This document shows positions 22,190 through 34,000 of a stretch of DNA of 64,000 nt, piece after piece. The number at the start of each line of letters is the position of its first letter. Position 1 is the first letter of the stretch. Source of the DNA: Gnetum montanum (Eukaryota; Streptophyta; Gnetopsida; Gnetales; Gnetaceae); the NCBI GenBank assembly GCA_015680685.1, contig MNCI01005513.1, positions 81,193-145,192 on the forward strand. Direction: 5' to 3'. A program made the translations under genes and the position numbers. Under the pieces are notes generated by a model. The model made no database searches. It was not told the origin of the DNA and worked only from the letters and a program-made list of their open reading frames with translations.

Positions 22190-22989
22190 TGATGAGTGGC
22201 AAGGTACCCCTACACTCAATCATATGAATACGAGCGTCTCACACGCGATCCGATCGAACTCCAAGAACTAAGTGCTTACACACCCTAATGGAACACTTAA
22301 GGTTAATCAATCGTTGTCTTCCCAAAGTTACTTGTATTGTCACGCTTGTATGGTTAAGTAAGTTTGAGGTATATGATTTTTATATCTTTTATCTTTTTAA
22401 CACCTTATGCTAAGAGGGAAGGGTGAAGAGACTAAATGACTAACTTTCATTAACTAAGTTCTAATTATCCTAGCACCAGTATCCGTTCCCACTTTCCGTA
22501 CACACCCTGAACCAGTGCAACACTGCTGGGATTACCAAACGCTACTCGTTACTGGGTTACCAAGCGTTACACACGTGCTCAAAGTGGTCGTACTGAATGC
22601 ACTTAACTAGGAGAGTCAAGGGTTGAGAGAGATTAATTATCTAGGAAAGCATTTAAACATTTAATAGCAATTAAATCCTATTTATCTTAGTCCACATGCT
22701 GCAAGGTTTATCAGAAAGTTCATCTTTATTTCCATACACAAATGTGTGCTCAAGTACAATTTGCTCGAATAAAGATCCATTCACTTTAAGACTCCTACTG
22801 CGGGCACATGGAAATTATTCTAACTCTGGAATGGTAAAACTACTATAGTTTGGCTAAGGGTCTAGATCTAGATGATTGAACAAGGGAAAGACACCTCTTA
22901 TTTATAGACAAGGCAACAGGCTGCGATATCGTGTATGCAATATCGCAGGGGCCAACGCGATATCGCATACACGATATTGCAGCTCATCA
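22190..22989 (-). repeat. Element C 5' LTR
   Basis: 800 bp, TGATGAG to CTCATCA. Near the LTR start it holds a 19-base inverted repeat (22920-22938 with 22965-22983, one mismatch), with further GATATC units in the loop. Two related TTACCAA units lie at about 22530-22570. Confidence 0.92.
22899..22906 (-). promoter_or_regulatory. LTR TATA box, element C
   Basis: TATAAATA on the minus strand, about 85 bases from the LTR start and just downstream of the inverted repeat. Confidence 0.65.
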
Positions 22990-23243
22990 CCTTCCAAATC
23001 TACTGGCACACCTATACACACTTGATCAACTAAAGTTTCATGACCCCCAGTAGAAGATACTATCAACCCAGGAGAAAGAGAATGACATACAAGAGCTACA
23101 TGATGTGCAATAGTAGGATCTATGAAGGAATGACTAGCACTGGGATCAAATAACATTAACAGAGCAAAGCCCAAAATTGTACCTCCTATCTCTGTCACTT
23201 TGTTTGGTTGCATGTCCAAAGGCTGGTCGGTTAAGGCATACAC
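22990..23243 (-). pseudogene. Element H protease, 5' piece
   Basis: Reads ILGFALLMLFDPSASHSFI, the DSGA(T/S)HSFI active-site block of Tekay-type retropepsin with the Gly changed (DPSA). It ends CIGVPVDLEG at the point where element C begins. The frame resumes at 17619. Its left five bases are the right copy of the CCTTC target duplication. Confidence 0.8.
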
Positions 23244-23324
23244 CCATCCTTGAGTCCTCTTGTCCCCTCCTCTAGGCTGAGTGACTAGTGCTCCTTGTCC
23301 AACTTGAACTAGAGGTCATTGTCC

Positions 23325-24385
23325 TTAGCCTTTGCCTCCTTCACTACCACCTGCTTGCTTTGAGCACTCTTGAGCCCGATGCCCTAGCCTGCCCACAGGC
23401 AAAACAATTCTGGCAATCCCTCTGCAAATGACCAGGTTGTCCACATCTATAACAAACAATAGCTCTACAATCAACTCTAATAGTAGAACCACAAGTGGGT
23501 GTTGGATGCTCTCCTCCATGGCCATGAGCTTGCTTAGAGGGGCTAGGCCTCTCCCCAAATGTTGGTCCTCTCTTTTACCCCTATCGCCTCTCTCTATGCA
23601 TTGTATCTTCACGCTAGCTCCTCTCTAAATCCATCACTACTACTCTACCTTCATCATAGGAAGTCAATCTGAGAGGTAATAAGTGATCCTTCAAAGATGA
23701 TCTCAAACCTCGAACAAACTTGTTTGCCCATGCCCAAGCATTTGTCTACATCTAGGGTACATAATTACTTAGCTTAGAGAAACAAGCATCATACTTCGTC
23801 ATAGACCAACTACCCTAATACAAATGGTAGAACTCATCCTTCTTGGCCTATGCATATTAGGTAGACACATAATGATCTCTAAAAGATGCTAGAAAATCAT
23901 CCCATGCCACCTCTTGACCAATCCATCCCTTGGCCTACTCTTCAGTTGTCCACCAACACTAGGCAGTACCAACCAATTGATAAACTGCCAAGAGAGTCTG
24001 CTAAACCGATGAACAGCCCATCAAATCAAAAGTATTTTGCAATTCCTCCAACCATTTTGTAGCCATAGTGGGATCCTCAGTGCCATCAAATTTTGAAGTT
24101 CCCAATTTCCGAAATTGCTCCACTAGTTCCCTATTGATAGGTTGCATGTTTGATTCTCCTAAGCCTCCACTACCACTACCACTTTCCACTTTCCTGATCG
24201 TGGAAACAGGAGCATCACTAGCTGCAACATGTTGTTGCAGGATCTATAACAATTTTTGTATAAACTCTAGTTGCCTATTTGCAGGACCATTGCTAGATGT
24301 TTGAGGAGGCTACTCTTGTCCATCATTAGGCCCTTCTAGTCTACGAGCCCCACCAGCATCATGACCACGCTTATTATACATCACT
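23325..24385 (-). pseudogene. Element H gag (decayed)
   Basis: The start is near 24385 (MMYNKRGHDAGG). The core includes REL.EQFRKLGTSKFDGTEDP and WLEELQNTFDLMGC (24189-24001), the usual chromoviral gag lead. Later blocks end in a first CCHC knuckle, CYRCGQPGHLQRDC, at about 23455-23415. A second knuckle (CFACG...GHRAQEC) is broken by a one-base shift. Several stops are TAG or TAA where Trp or Gln would be expected. It lies between the tRNA-Met primer-binding site and the protease, as it should. Confidence 0.8.
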
Positions 24386-24445
24386 GTAACCTAAAATCAC
24401 AAATGGATGAGTACCCCAACCATCATACAACATTAGAGTAAACTA

Positions 24446-24457
24446 GCTCCGATACCA
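24446..24457 (-). other. Element H primer-binding site (initiator tRNA-Met)
   Basis: TGGTATCGGAGC on the minus strand, three bases from the LTR end. One base differs from the common TGGTATCAGAGC. Confidence 0.85.
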
Positions 24458-24460
24458 CAA

Positions 24461-24824
24461 TGTAACACCCCATCCTAGCAAGGGCAAGGTGATGCATAGG
24501 ATCAAGTAATCTTAGCACGGAAGCATGATAACTAAAACACATAAGCATGATACCTAGAACCAATAATGTGCAGAATACATAATAATAAGAAAGGTCAAAT
24601 GGTATAGAACTTTCCTACCACATAAAAACCTCAACAAACATATCACGTTATAAAAATGCATGTCTCTACATAAAGCAAACTATGCACTGATCTGCTAAAA
24701 TACAAAAACACATAAACCTCATCATCGTATATAGAAGAGTACAGAGAGTTTCATACAAGGATATCTAGTCCACACTACTGAACATGAAAAGATACAGTAA
24801 CCAAGCACTAAAGGATTTTCCCTC

Positions 24825-24864
<40 letters not shown>

Positions 24865-27253
24865 AGCTNTCTGCTTGTCTAGGCTCCTACGCCTTTCATT
24901 TGTAATTAAATCAAGTTAGTACATAATTGAGTGGGAAGCCTTTACACTTCCCTTGCTAGATGATCAACTAGTGTTGCACTAAAGGAGAGGAGTGGGGTAC
25001 AAGGCAACATGCAACCATTGTTAGTCTTATGTATGCTCAAAATAACACAAACCATATCACCCATAAAGCTAACATACTATCATACAATCACAGATAAAGC
25101 CACGGTCCAACACTATCACGCCCATGTCATCATACCCATGATATAACATAAATAGTCCATGATCCACACAATCATAATCCAAACAGAAGACCTATTCTCA
25201 ACAATATGACTAACAAACCAATGCTATCACATACATAGCTCACGTGGTTGCTAGAACATCCATGCTCACTATAGCATGTGAAACGTTACCACGAATACTC
25301 ATAATAACCATTGCCTATAGGTCTTTTATTAATCTTTTATTTATTCAATCAGTGCTAGGGTCCGTCAACCTGTGACCCACAACCACTAACCTTTTGGAGG
25401 ACTAGTGATAGGGACGAACACACCTATGCCACAAACCAACCGTAGGAACGAACGCCTATGCCACGAACCAACCATAGGAATGAACACAACTATGCTCTTC
25501 CACTCTCAGGATGAGGCCTAAGATAAGAGCCTCACCAATGCATTATAGTTGGGGGTCAATCTATACTATCTCTAGGGTGCCTCATCATGAACTGGTCCAC
25601 ACCTTCATGCTAGCACCACCCATCAACGATCGTCACAAGTGTCGTCACAAAAACATATACATAATCCGACTAACTTAAGCCAACACATATCATAAGCACA
25701 ACACATCCAAACAAACATAATCGCACATATTCATCCCTAACAGTTATAGTCATTCCATGAAAACAATACATTGATGCAACAAAACAACATGAAGACCTCG
25801 ATATGACAAAACAATACCCTATTCTTCAAAAGACACATACCTCCATACAAACAACCACTACTAAAATAACCTTCAAAATGATATATGCCCAAACAGAAAA
25901 CTAATCCCATGATTAAAAAGTACTTCCCAAAATGATTCCAATGATACTAATTTTACCTAAATCGAACTCCTAAAAACAAAGTCATGCGCATTTTGGAAGT
26001 TCCTAAAAACAAAGTCATGCACATTCAAAGGATTGGAACTTCCAAAATGCTCACACCCCAATAGGCCTTGAAAATAGAATATTCCTATCATACCAATCTC
26101 ATCAACATCACATATCATGTTCCACAAGTCCACATCATATTGTACATCCCATATATATTAATAAACAATTCGTGACCAAAATTGTACAATTTTGAAAAAT
26201 ATGCAAAATGACATGCCTAAGCTCAAACTTTAAACTATCCACCCCACATGCCCCTATCACATAATCATATAACTAATTCAACACCAAAATACAAGGAAAA
26301 GGTAAAAACAACCCACCTATTACATTTATTGGACAAAAAGGTTGAAACAAGTACAAAATCCTCAAAAATTCAACAAAACTCCGTTTTGCTCCCAACAAGT
26401 TCTCCACCCACGTAGATATAGCTATAGCAATCCCAAATCCAAGTTCAATCAAACAAAAATCATCTATAAGACTCAAAATCCAAAAAAAAAAAAGAGCAAA
26501 AAGAAAAACAAAAAAAAAACAAACTCCTATGCATTTCTATATCTACAAATAGAAAATAAACAAAAGCCAAAACCCAATTTCTCCCAAGCCATGGTGAAGA
26601 GTGGCATAAAAAAACATAAAAAGAAAACATATCAAATAAAACTATGCATAAAGCATAACAATGTGCTTTTTCTCATGTCACGTGAGTTTTTTTTTTTTTT
26701 TCATTTGCATTATTTATATAAGTGAATATATTTTTTTCTCCACAATTAATATTGTCCAAGGTTCCCAACATACTGGTGCTGGAGAACTTTAATGGAGAAC
26801 TTTAAACCTACGAGATCCTTATCATATGAGATCCTTATCACACCAAGACTCCAAATCAAAATCCATTTGAACCTACAAGATCCTTATCATAGACTTTGCA
26901 CATTCACATGCCAAAACCACACCGAACATCACACAACATAATGCTATGGTACAAATGTTAAAATACCGAAATTGCACACAAAGCATAAAAACATGTCAAA
27001 TAGGTGCTATTGTACCCTAATCTAACACTTCTACCAGCAACATCACTTGTTTAACACATCACACAAGGCTAGGGCTAGTGTACATAATCACGTTAGTTAA
27101 GCATGTAAAGACAACATAATTGTAACATACAGACAAAGCCTCATAACATATAAAATACATTAACTCGTTCTCGAAAACCCACCCAGGCTCCACATGTAAT
27201 GTATAAATCATAAGCGAATAACCATACCTACTATCTTTGGATGGGATGCAACA
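24461..27253 (-). repeat. Element H 5' LTR (2.8 kb)
   Basis: From TGTAACA to GCAACA in plus orientation, 2793 bp. It contains a CT microsatellite, an internal short duplication of CCTAAAAACAAAGTCATGC (about 25970-26020), and small tandem repeats near 26785-26830 that are absent from the 3' copy. No protein-coding signal; the ORF at 26342-26725 is low-complexity. Confidence 0.85.
24831..24863. repeat. (CT)n microsatellite with an ambiguous base just after
   Basis: An uninterrupted CT run of 33 bases inside H's LTR. The single N at 24869 probably reflects difficulty reading through it. Confidence 0.95.
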
Positions 27254-28023
27254 TTATGTGAAAAAGTTCATTATATACCCATCATAATTCTCATGAAAAA
27301 GTTCATCTTTTAGACCACCAATAATTATTTAATTTCCATGACAAAGTCAAAGTAAATCATACCATAAAAATTTCTGTGAAATAATTCATCTCTTGGCCAA
27401 CATTATGAAGAAGATTATTTACCTTTCATTACAAAGTCCAACCACTTGTAGTTAGCCTCTCAGCCAAAAAAATCCAAAGCAAAAGTTTCATCTCTTGGCC
27501 CATAACAATAATTATTTATTTTCCATTACAAAATCCAGCCAAATGATAGTTAGCCTCTAAGCTAAAATATCAGCTGAAAATGAACTAGCCAGATAGATCC
27601 ATAATTTTGGACATAATAAGCATAAGCAAGCTCTTCTTACAACATGAAAACATCTTCTATCTTAAGGTTTCAAGCTTTTGTAGCTGAAGGTGAAATTGGC
27701 CTCCTTGACAATGCTTGTGCATTAAATTTTGGCCTTAAAATACATGACTTGGTTTGAACTTCTACTCGGAGAGAGGGTTATTAGTGTTTAATGCTCTTAT
27801 GAAATGTAGATTAAGAAAAAGCATCTGACCCCTGTAGTAGCGATACAGCTAGCATGATGATGCAGAGAATATTGAGAAAGCAATTTCCTTTAAAAATAGC
27901 ATACATAGCAGTCATGATGAAATCACATAGAACAGACGGATGATAGCTTACAAACAAAATCTAAAATATTGCAAAATGACTTTGGAAAATTAAAAAGAAA
28001 AATCCTTGTGCCCAATCTTGCTT
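27254..28023. repeat. Gene-flanking DNA with a diverged triple tandem repeat
   Basis: Between H and the stop codon of the TOM2B-like gene. A unit beginning (G/A)TTCATCTCTTGGCC, or a variant of it, recurs at 27301, about 27383 and about 27485. Each is followed by ATTATTTA and a CATTACAAAGTCC-type block; the second and third also share TAGTTAGCCTCT. The rest holds no ORF and probably includes the 3' UTR of the gene. Confidence 0.6.
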
Positions 28024-31000
28024 TCATTTTGAGACTGAATGGTTGGTTGTTTGCGCGTGGATGTTCCTAAGCAAGCATGTTACAGTCTGCAGTTCTGACG
28101 CACTGAAAAACACAGGACCAAAAAGGTCGGAGTTACTATAATTTCTTGACAAACAATAAAACATGAAAACCTTAATAATGCAAACCGGCTGACCATTCCA
28201 ATGCTCTGTCAAGATGAGCATCCAAGGATGAAATCACCCGAGGAAGATGTTCCAAAGCCTGAAACATACACCTGATTACATGAATTTATGTGCCAAGCTC
28301 AAATTTAACTCTTCTTATAAAATTTCTTAAGAGCAAACCTGCTCAGTATTTTTTATGTTTTCAGCCTTTGCAAGAAGGTTTCTAGGAAGCTTTCCAAGGC
28401 TCTGTAGTTTGAATAAATACAAATAAAAATATAAGTATATTGCTGATAAAAGAATGAAAATCAACCATAACTAGAATTAGAAATATTTCTGTTTTAAAAA
28501 AATATTTTACTAAGTGAAAGAAGACTTAACATTTGTGAGTCCAAAAATATTTGGGGATTGTATTTGTCAGTAATTATAGTTGTAATTCCTTTATTTCTTA
28601 AGAGTTTTTAATGGCATGGAAACTCTCTTTGTGCTACGGAATAATTGTGACAGAAAGCATGTTTTGGCATAGGAGAACAAACGAAAACTATCTCACAATC
28701 TTGCCCAACCCCATGCTGTTGTATGGTTCTGTTGCTTGAGGCCTTCTCTTTCATCATGAAATTAGAAAAAATTAAAGCATATTCAAAAGCGTTGTCTAAA
28801 ATTTAAGTGATAATACAGATTTCTTATGATACCTTGCTTCTTTAAGCAGATCTGCTACCCTAAGCCCTCTGTCAATTTATTATTTATAATAAAAAGGTTT
28901 TTTTTTTAAAAGAAAAGTTTGGGTTATCAAATTAAAATCTGCATAGCTTATGTACAATAAAAAATGGATGGGTTTGCTAACAACCCAATCCAAAACAAAC
29001 CAACAACGCCCTAACCAGTACAGCAACAACCCCCTTAACGTCCACCTCAGCCAAAAACGGTGGACCCTAGTCAAAACCCACATTCCCAGCCAAAGAAATA
29101 CCCATGTGTCCACAAACACCCAAACTCAGATAAAAATTCAACATGCTGGGCATATCCATGGCCTACCAAAACCATACCAAAAAAAGGCCCCCAACCATAA
29201 GAAGAAACAGCTTAAAGAAAAACCAACAGAAATCAAACATCCCCCAAAACCCCTAGAGGCAAAGACATCCTCAGATTTGATGAGGCAATCAAATGCACTT
29301 GCAAGTGGAACATTCCTGTGCATGGATGGCATCCAGCACAGCCCGATGCTATTTCGTATCCACAAAAGCAACAGGCTCCTAAAATCTTTTGAAATCTGCT
29401 TCCTTTCACGTGCAAGTAGCCACATCCCCTTTTCCATCCAAGTGCAGTTTAGTAGATGTTCTCTGTATGAAACACTAAAGCATCTACTAGAAGGAATTGC
29501 AATTAATATTCATTATAACATAAGGGCATTTGCCCCTGCGAAGCTAGGATCTAACATTGGTTTCATGCATCCAATCTTGTTGCTTTTGCAACTACAAAGC
29601 TTTCATCCGATCTTGCTCTCTATGCTCCTACTCCTCCTCCTCCTAGATGATCCTGTTTTATTCCTCATGTAAGATCTCCTCTCTGAGTTGTTTACAAATC
29701 TCATCTTCGAGCGCAACCCTATTCGCCGCCTCAGCAACCTCCCTCTACCATACGGTCTCTTTGACCATCTACCGATGGCATAACTCAAACTGAGCTTGCT
29801 AATGTTAAATCTCCTCTTCATGCACCAACCACTAGCCTCCCAAAGGGCCTGCTCCTCTCCACGAGCACGTTCAACTGCTTCCACGATCTTGCTCTCCTTA
29901 GGTTCAACTACTTCCACCAGATCACTTGCCTTAGGATTATCCACCTGTTGCACCACATGCTCCAACTCATCCGAGGGAGGCAACCTCCCCACAACCTCAT
30001 CCACCCCCGAGTGTGCAACCCCCACAAGGACCCATGCAAGAAGACCAAGCACAATAGACTCCCCTCCCCCCCTAGATCCCTGACGCACATAGACAATGCA
30101 GCAAGGACAAAACCCTAGTTCTTGTGGAACCTACGACACAACAGCCTACCAAAGCACCAAAATAAGCCCCAAGTGTCTCACTTGCTGCCCCCACCGCAAT
30201 GAAGCCAAAAAGAATCTTGGAAGGTTAATGGCATGCCCTAGCTGCAAGCATTTTAAGAACAAGAAGCACACCCCTTGTAATTTCCATACATTCCCTAATT
30301 GGATGAAGAATCTGTCCACAAGCCCAATAGCATCCTGCCACAATTGCAACGGCACTTGCCCACTTCCCGTTTTTCCATGAAACTAGGAAAGAAATCTTCA
30401 ACATCCCACAGGCCCCTCCTTGTCGAGAGAATGACCTCCCCTCTAGCTAGAGTCCCTTGAAGTTGCACCAATGCCTCCTTTGTAAGCTTGATCCAAACCT
30501 CTCTGAACATGGTGGAGTCCACACTCTAGTTCTTGAAGAAAGAATCGTCAGCAAGCTCCAAGTCCCCCACAAGCATGGGCAGAAGGTTAGCCCACCCAAC
30601 CCTTTCAACCATCACCCATAAGGACAACATTTGCTAAAAAGCCACACACAATGACTTGAAAGTAGGAGTAACCCCCATAGCTGCCGACACCTCTTGCCAC
30701 AATCGCAACCCATTTACAGTGACCTACGCAGGCTAAGGAAGCAACAGACCCTGAAAAATCCAATTGTTATGTGCCCACCAAATACTAAATAGCACAACAA
30801 CCACCTTGGAGCCACTATTCAATTTAAGCGATAGTGGGATTGTGACAGCCTGCTAAGTGACAATCACAAATGAGCAGCACCAAATAAAATGATTCAAGGT
30901 TTTAAGTTCCCCCATACATAGCAGGAAAGCATCATTAATGCTTAACCCCCTGCACCTAAGCACAACCCACACAGGGAGCGCATCATGATTCACCAACTAG

Positions 31001-34000
31001 AGAAAAGCCTTTATCTTTTTAGGGAGCTTGCCTTTCTAAATCAACCTCCAACCCTCAATCTTGGGGTACTTATGCTTAATGATTTGATGTGGTTGTTCCC
31101 CTAACATCCCTCCCTACTCCACCTTATGAACATGGCTGCACAGAGTTTTCCAAAAGAGCGAGTCCCAGTTACCTACCACCCATCTATGGTATTTGTTATT
31201 CATTAGTTGAATCCATTAGGCCCATTTTTCTTTTGCATGCAACAACCAATTAGTAAGCACTTGATATCTCATATCAATCGCATCAGAAAATTTAAGCACC
31301 CCAAGCCCCCCTCCCTAGGCTTAGCCACAAAATCTCAACAAACCAAATGCACATGTTCATCCCCTTTATCCCCTAACCAGATGAAATCCCTAGTTAATTG
31401 GTCCATCTTGAGGATAATGTCATTGGGGGGTGCAGCCATCGATGCTATGAACTTGGCAATGGCCAAAAGAACAAATGTCGCAACGACAATTCTCCCCTTC
31501 CTGGTAAGGAAACATGTTGTCCAATGCCCAATCCGCTTCTATAGCCTCTAGACCAACTTTGACCAGGCTTGCTTCCTGTGCCAAGCAAAGATAGGCATGC
31601 CTAAGTAAAAATCATGATTCGTGCTAGGTAATATGCCCAGCACCTAGGTGATCCTCCCCCGCACATGCCCATCAGCATTAATAAAGTGAAGTGCAAACTT
31701 CCCTTTGTTGACTTCTAACCCAATTTCCTTCGCCACCATATCAAGCGCTTTGTCAACTGCAATCACCTATGGCACCATGGCTCTTGTGAACAAAATCGTG
31801 TCATTTGCATAATGCTCTACTAAGCAATCCACCCCCACAATGTTAAGCCCTTTCACCCTTTCCCTTTTACAATACTCCTGCATGGTATCCATTGCCATGA
31901 TAAACAAATAAGGGGACAGAAGGTCTCCTTATCTTAAACCTCATCCAGGGAAGGAAAACCCCCAAAGCTTCCCATCCATGTCAAAAGAATATGTAGCTAA
32001 TGACTGAAGATGTATGCAAAGGTTAACGAAATTGGGGTGAAATCCCTTATGACGCATAATTTCGCTCAAGGCATCCCAACTAACCAAGTCATATGCTTTC
32101 ATAATATCTAACTTGGGGCACACACCGAGGTACCTAGATAATTGGAGAGAGTGGATAATGTCTTGCAATAGAATCACCTAGTCCTAAAGGAAATGCCCCT
32201 TAATGAACTGTACCTGATGTCCTACCACAAGCACCGACATAAGAGGAGACAACCATCGCACCAGAATCTTAGAAAACAACCTAAGCAAGGTGTTACAAAC
32301 ACCAATGAGTCTAAATTGAGATGGGCTTGTAGGGTTGGTCGTCTTGGGAATGAGCACAACCTTGGAGTAATTAATTTCTCAATGCACTTGCTACCATCGA
32401 ACAATAGAATTGAAAGCATCCAACATATTTTTCCCAAGCATATTTACAAATGCCCTAAAGAATTCAATAGGCCAACCATCCAGCACAGGAGCCTTATCGG
32501 CCTTCAAAGTAGCCATGGCAACCTTCAACTCAACCCAGGTGAAGGGTTCAAGCAGGCAATGGTTATCTTCCATACTAAGCACTCTCTGCACAGTGACAGA
32601 AAGCGGTAGGGTGTTGTGCCAATGCCAAACATTAGACCAATAGGTTTGAGGTACTTGGGTGATTTCATGGGTCTAGGTGAGAGTGGTCCCTTCGTACATC
32701 AAGTGATGAATCTTCTTGGATTGGCTATTGGACTTTTCCACGGCAAAAAAAAAAAAAGGGCAGGCCTATCCCCCTCCTTCACCCATTTGACTCTAGATCT
32801 CTACTACTAGTGGGTAGTCTCCTCCTTTGCTAACACCTGAACCTCCTTAAGAACATCCTGCTCATCCTCATCAAGAGACTCCCTAAGCTCTTGTCAGGCT
32901 TGTATGTCAGCCAATCTAGTTTGCAAGGCCCCTCAATAAGTACAAAAGTGTACTTTTCCTCCTTTGAGCAAATTTCCCTTTTCAGCATGTTGAGACTGTA
33001 CTTGAGAAAGTCTCATGATCCCCTTGAGCTAGGTGTTGAGCCCAAATCTCCGAGACCAACATCCTTAACTAGGGCTTGGAAAGCCATGACCTCTCAAAAC
33101 AGAATGGTGAGAAGGCAAAATGCACCGTTCTATCAATCTAGCAAGTCTGAAGCCTGTCTTTCTTTCCCTAATACATGAATGTCATGATTCATCAAGCTAT
33201 CAGAGTTGACCCAAACTCCACCAATTCGTGAAAGAACTCAACCCTACCCCCAACGCCTATAACCCCAAGTGAAAAGACAATTTTTTATTTCCATGCCCAC
33301 AAGATCATTGGCATGCAGAAACTATATGAACTCACTACCTCTAGCAAATTCAGTAACCTCCCCACCAAACTTCTCCCAAGCATGCAATCACTAGTTGAAA
33401 TCCCCAACTAGGATCCATTTTCATCTATCTGGAACCACCAAAGATATCCACCTAAGCTCGGCCAACCACTCCTCCCAACACAAAGCCCCATAAAAGTTGG
33501 TAAGCTAGAAACCCAATGAAACCAATCGAATAGAGATTCTCCATGCAGAAGAATCCACAAAAATCAAAGGGCAACTTGGAAAAAACTGCCAAACCCCCAA
33601 CCCTACCATGACTAGAGACAAATTGTGTCTACCATCCATCCCACTGCAACATTCGCAATTCTCTGTACTGCAACTTTGCCTCTTGCAAATAAACGACACC
33701 ACAATCTTTCCTACGCACAATATCCTTTAGGGTATTTTTTTTTATAGGGTGTGCCTTGAACCCTAAAGTTCCATGACATGATTTTCATGGTCTACCAATA
33801 GACCATTTTTTGTAGACCTCTTTCAAAGTCATCTAAATACCCAAATCAATTTCCAATTGTGTCTTCTTATGGTGAGCAAGTGGTGCCGATAGCTTGCTAA
33901 TTTTCCCTGAGTCCAATGAGATTGGGAACCCACCAAGAGACTCCACTACCGTCCCTAGAACCTCCACCATATGCAACATTGAGGAACTATGCACCATAGA

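Larger units (their letters stand above)
17620..22989 (-). mobile_element. Element C: Athila-like, gag-protease only, nested in H
   Basis: A complete 5370-bp insertion with both LTRs, primer-binding site, gag, protease, tail, polypurine tract and a perfect CCTTC target duplication. It lacks RT, RNase H and integrase and also the zinc-knuckle/linker part of gag. By hand I count about 30 differences between the two LTRs in the first 440 or so bases, many of them transitions, so it is an old insertion. Because C lies inside H, it is younger than H. Confidence 0.92.
13452..27253 (-). mobile_element. Element H: Tekay/Del-type chromovirus, split by insertions
   Basis: H is a Ty3/gypsy element read leftward: 5' LTR 24461-27253, tRNA-Met primer-binding site, gag, protease, RT, RNase H, integrase with a chromodomain-like end, polypurine tract, and part of the 3' LTR. 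LTR ends are TGTTACA/TGTAACA. Assignment to Tekay/Del rests on the long LTR, the FIDDILVYS-type RT motif and the ATWE motif at the end of integrase. Element C interrupts the protease. Element B occupies the 3' LTR, so the left 1.6 kb or so of that LTR is displaced outside the window. The possible 3' target duplication is TTATG (27254-27258). Stops are frequent throughout. Confidence 0.85.

Noticed and set aside
18351-22983. CRISPR-like or integron-like arrays suggested by repeated GATATC and TTACCAA units
   Set aside because: Only two or three diverged units inside LTRs of a plant retroelement, with no spacers of regular length and no associated genes.
26342-26725. 127-codon ORF on the plus strand
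   Set aside because: Lys/Asn/Gln-rich low-complexity translation antisense to H inside its LTR, and the homologous stretch of the 3' LTR has stops.
28875-28887. ATTTATTATTTAT at 28875 and 35457 as an alternative LINE target duplication
   Set aside because: AT-rich string likely by chance. The TATAAT(C)AAAAAG pair lies nearer the composition change and next to the A-run.
29233-29415. Cys cluster resembling a zinc finger in LINE J
   Set aside because: Single short frame inside decayed LINE sequence, with no spacing that fits a known finger.
28950-29672. 240-codon ORF on the plus strand
   Set aside because: Antisense to LINE J in a C-rich, A-rich strand where stops are rare. No domain is visible, and the LINE on the other strand explains the sequence.
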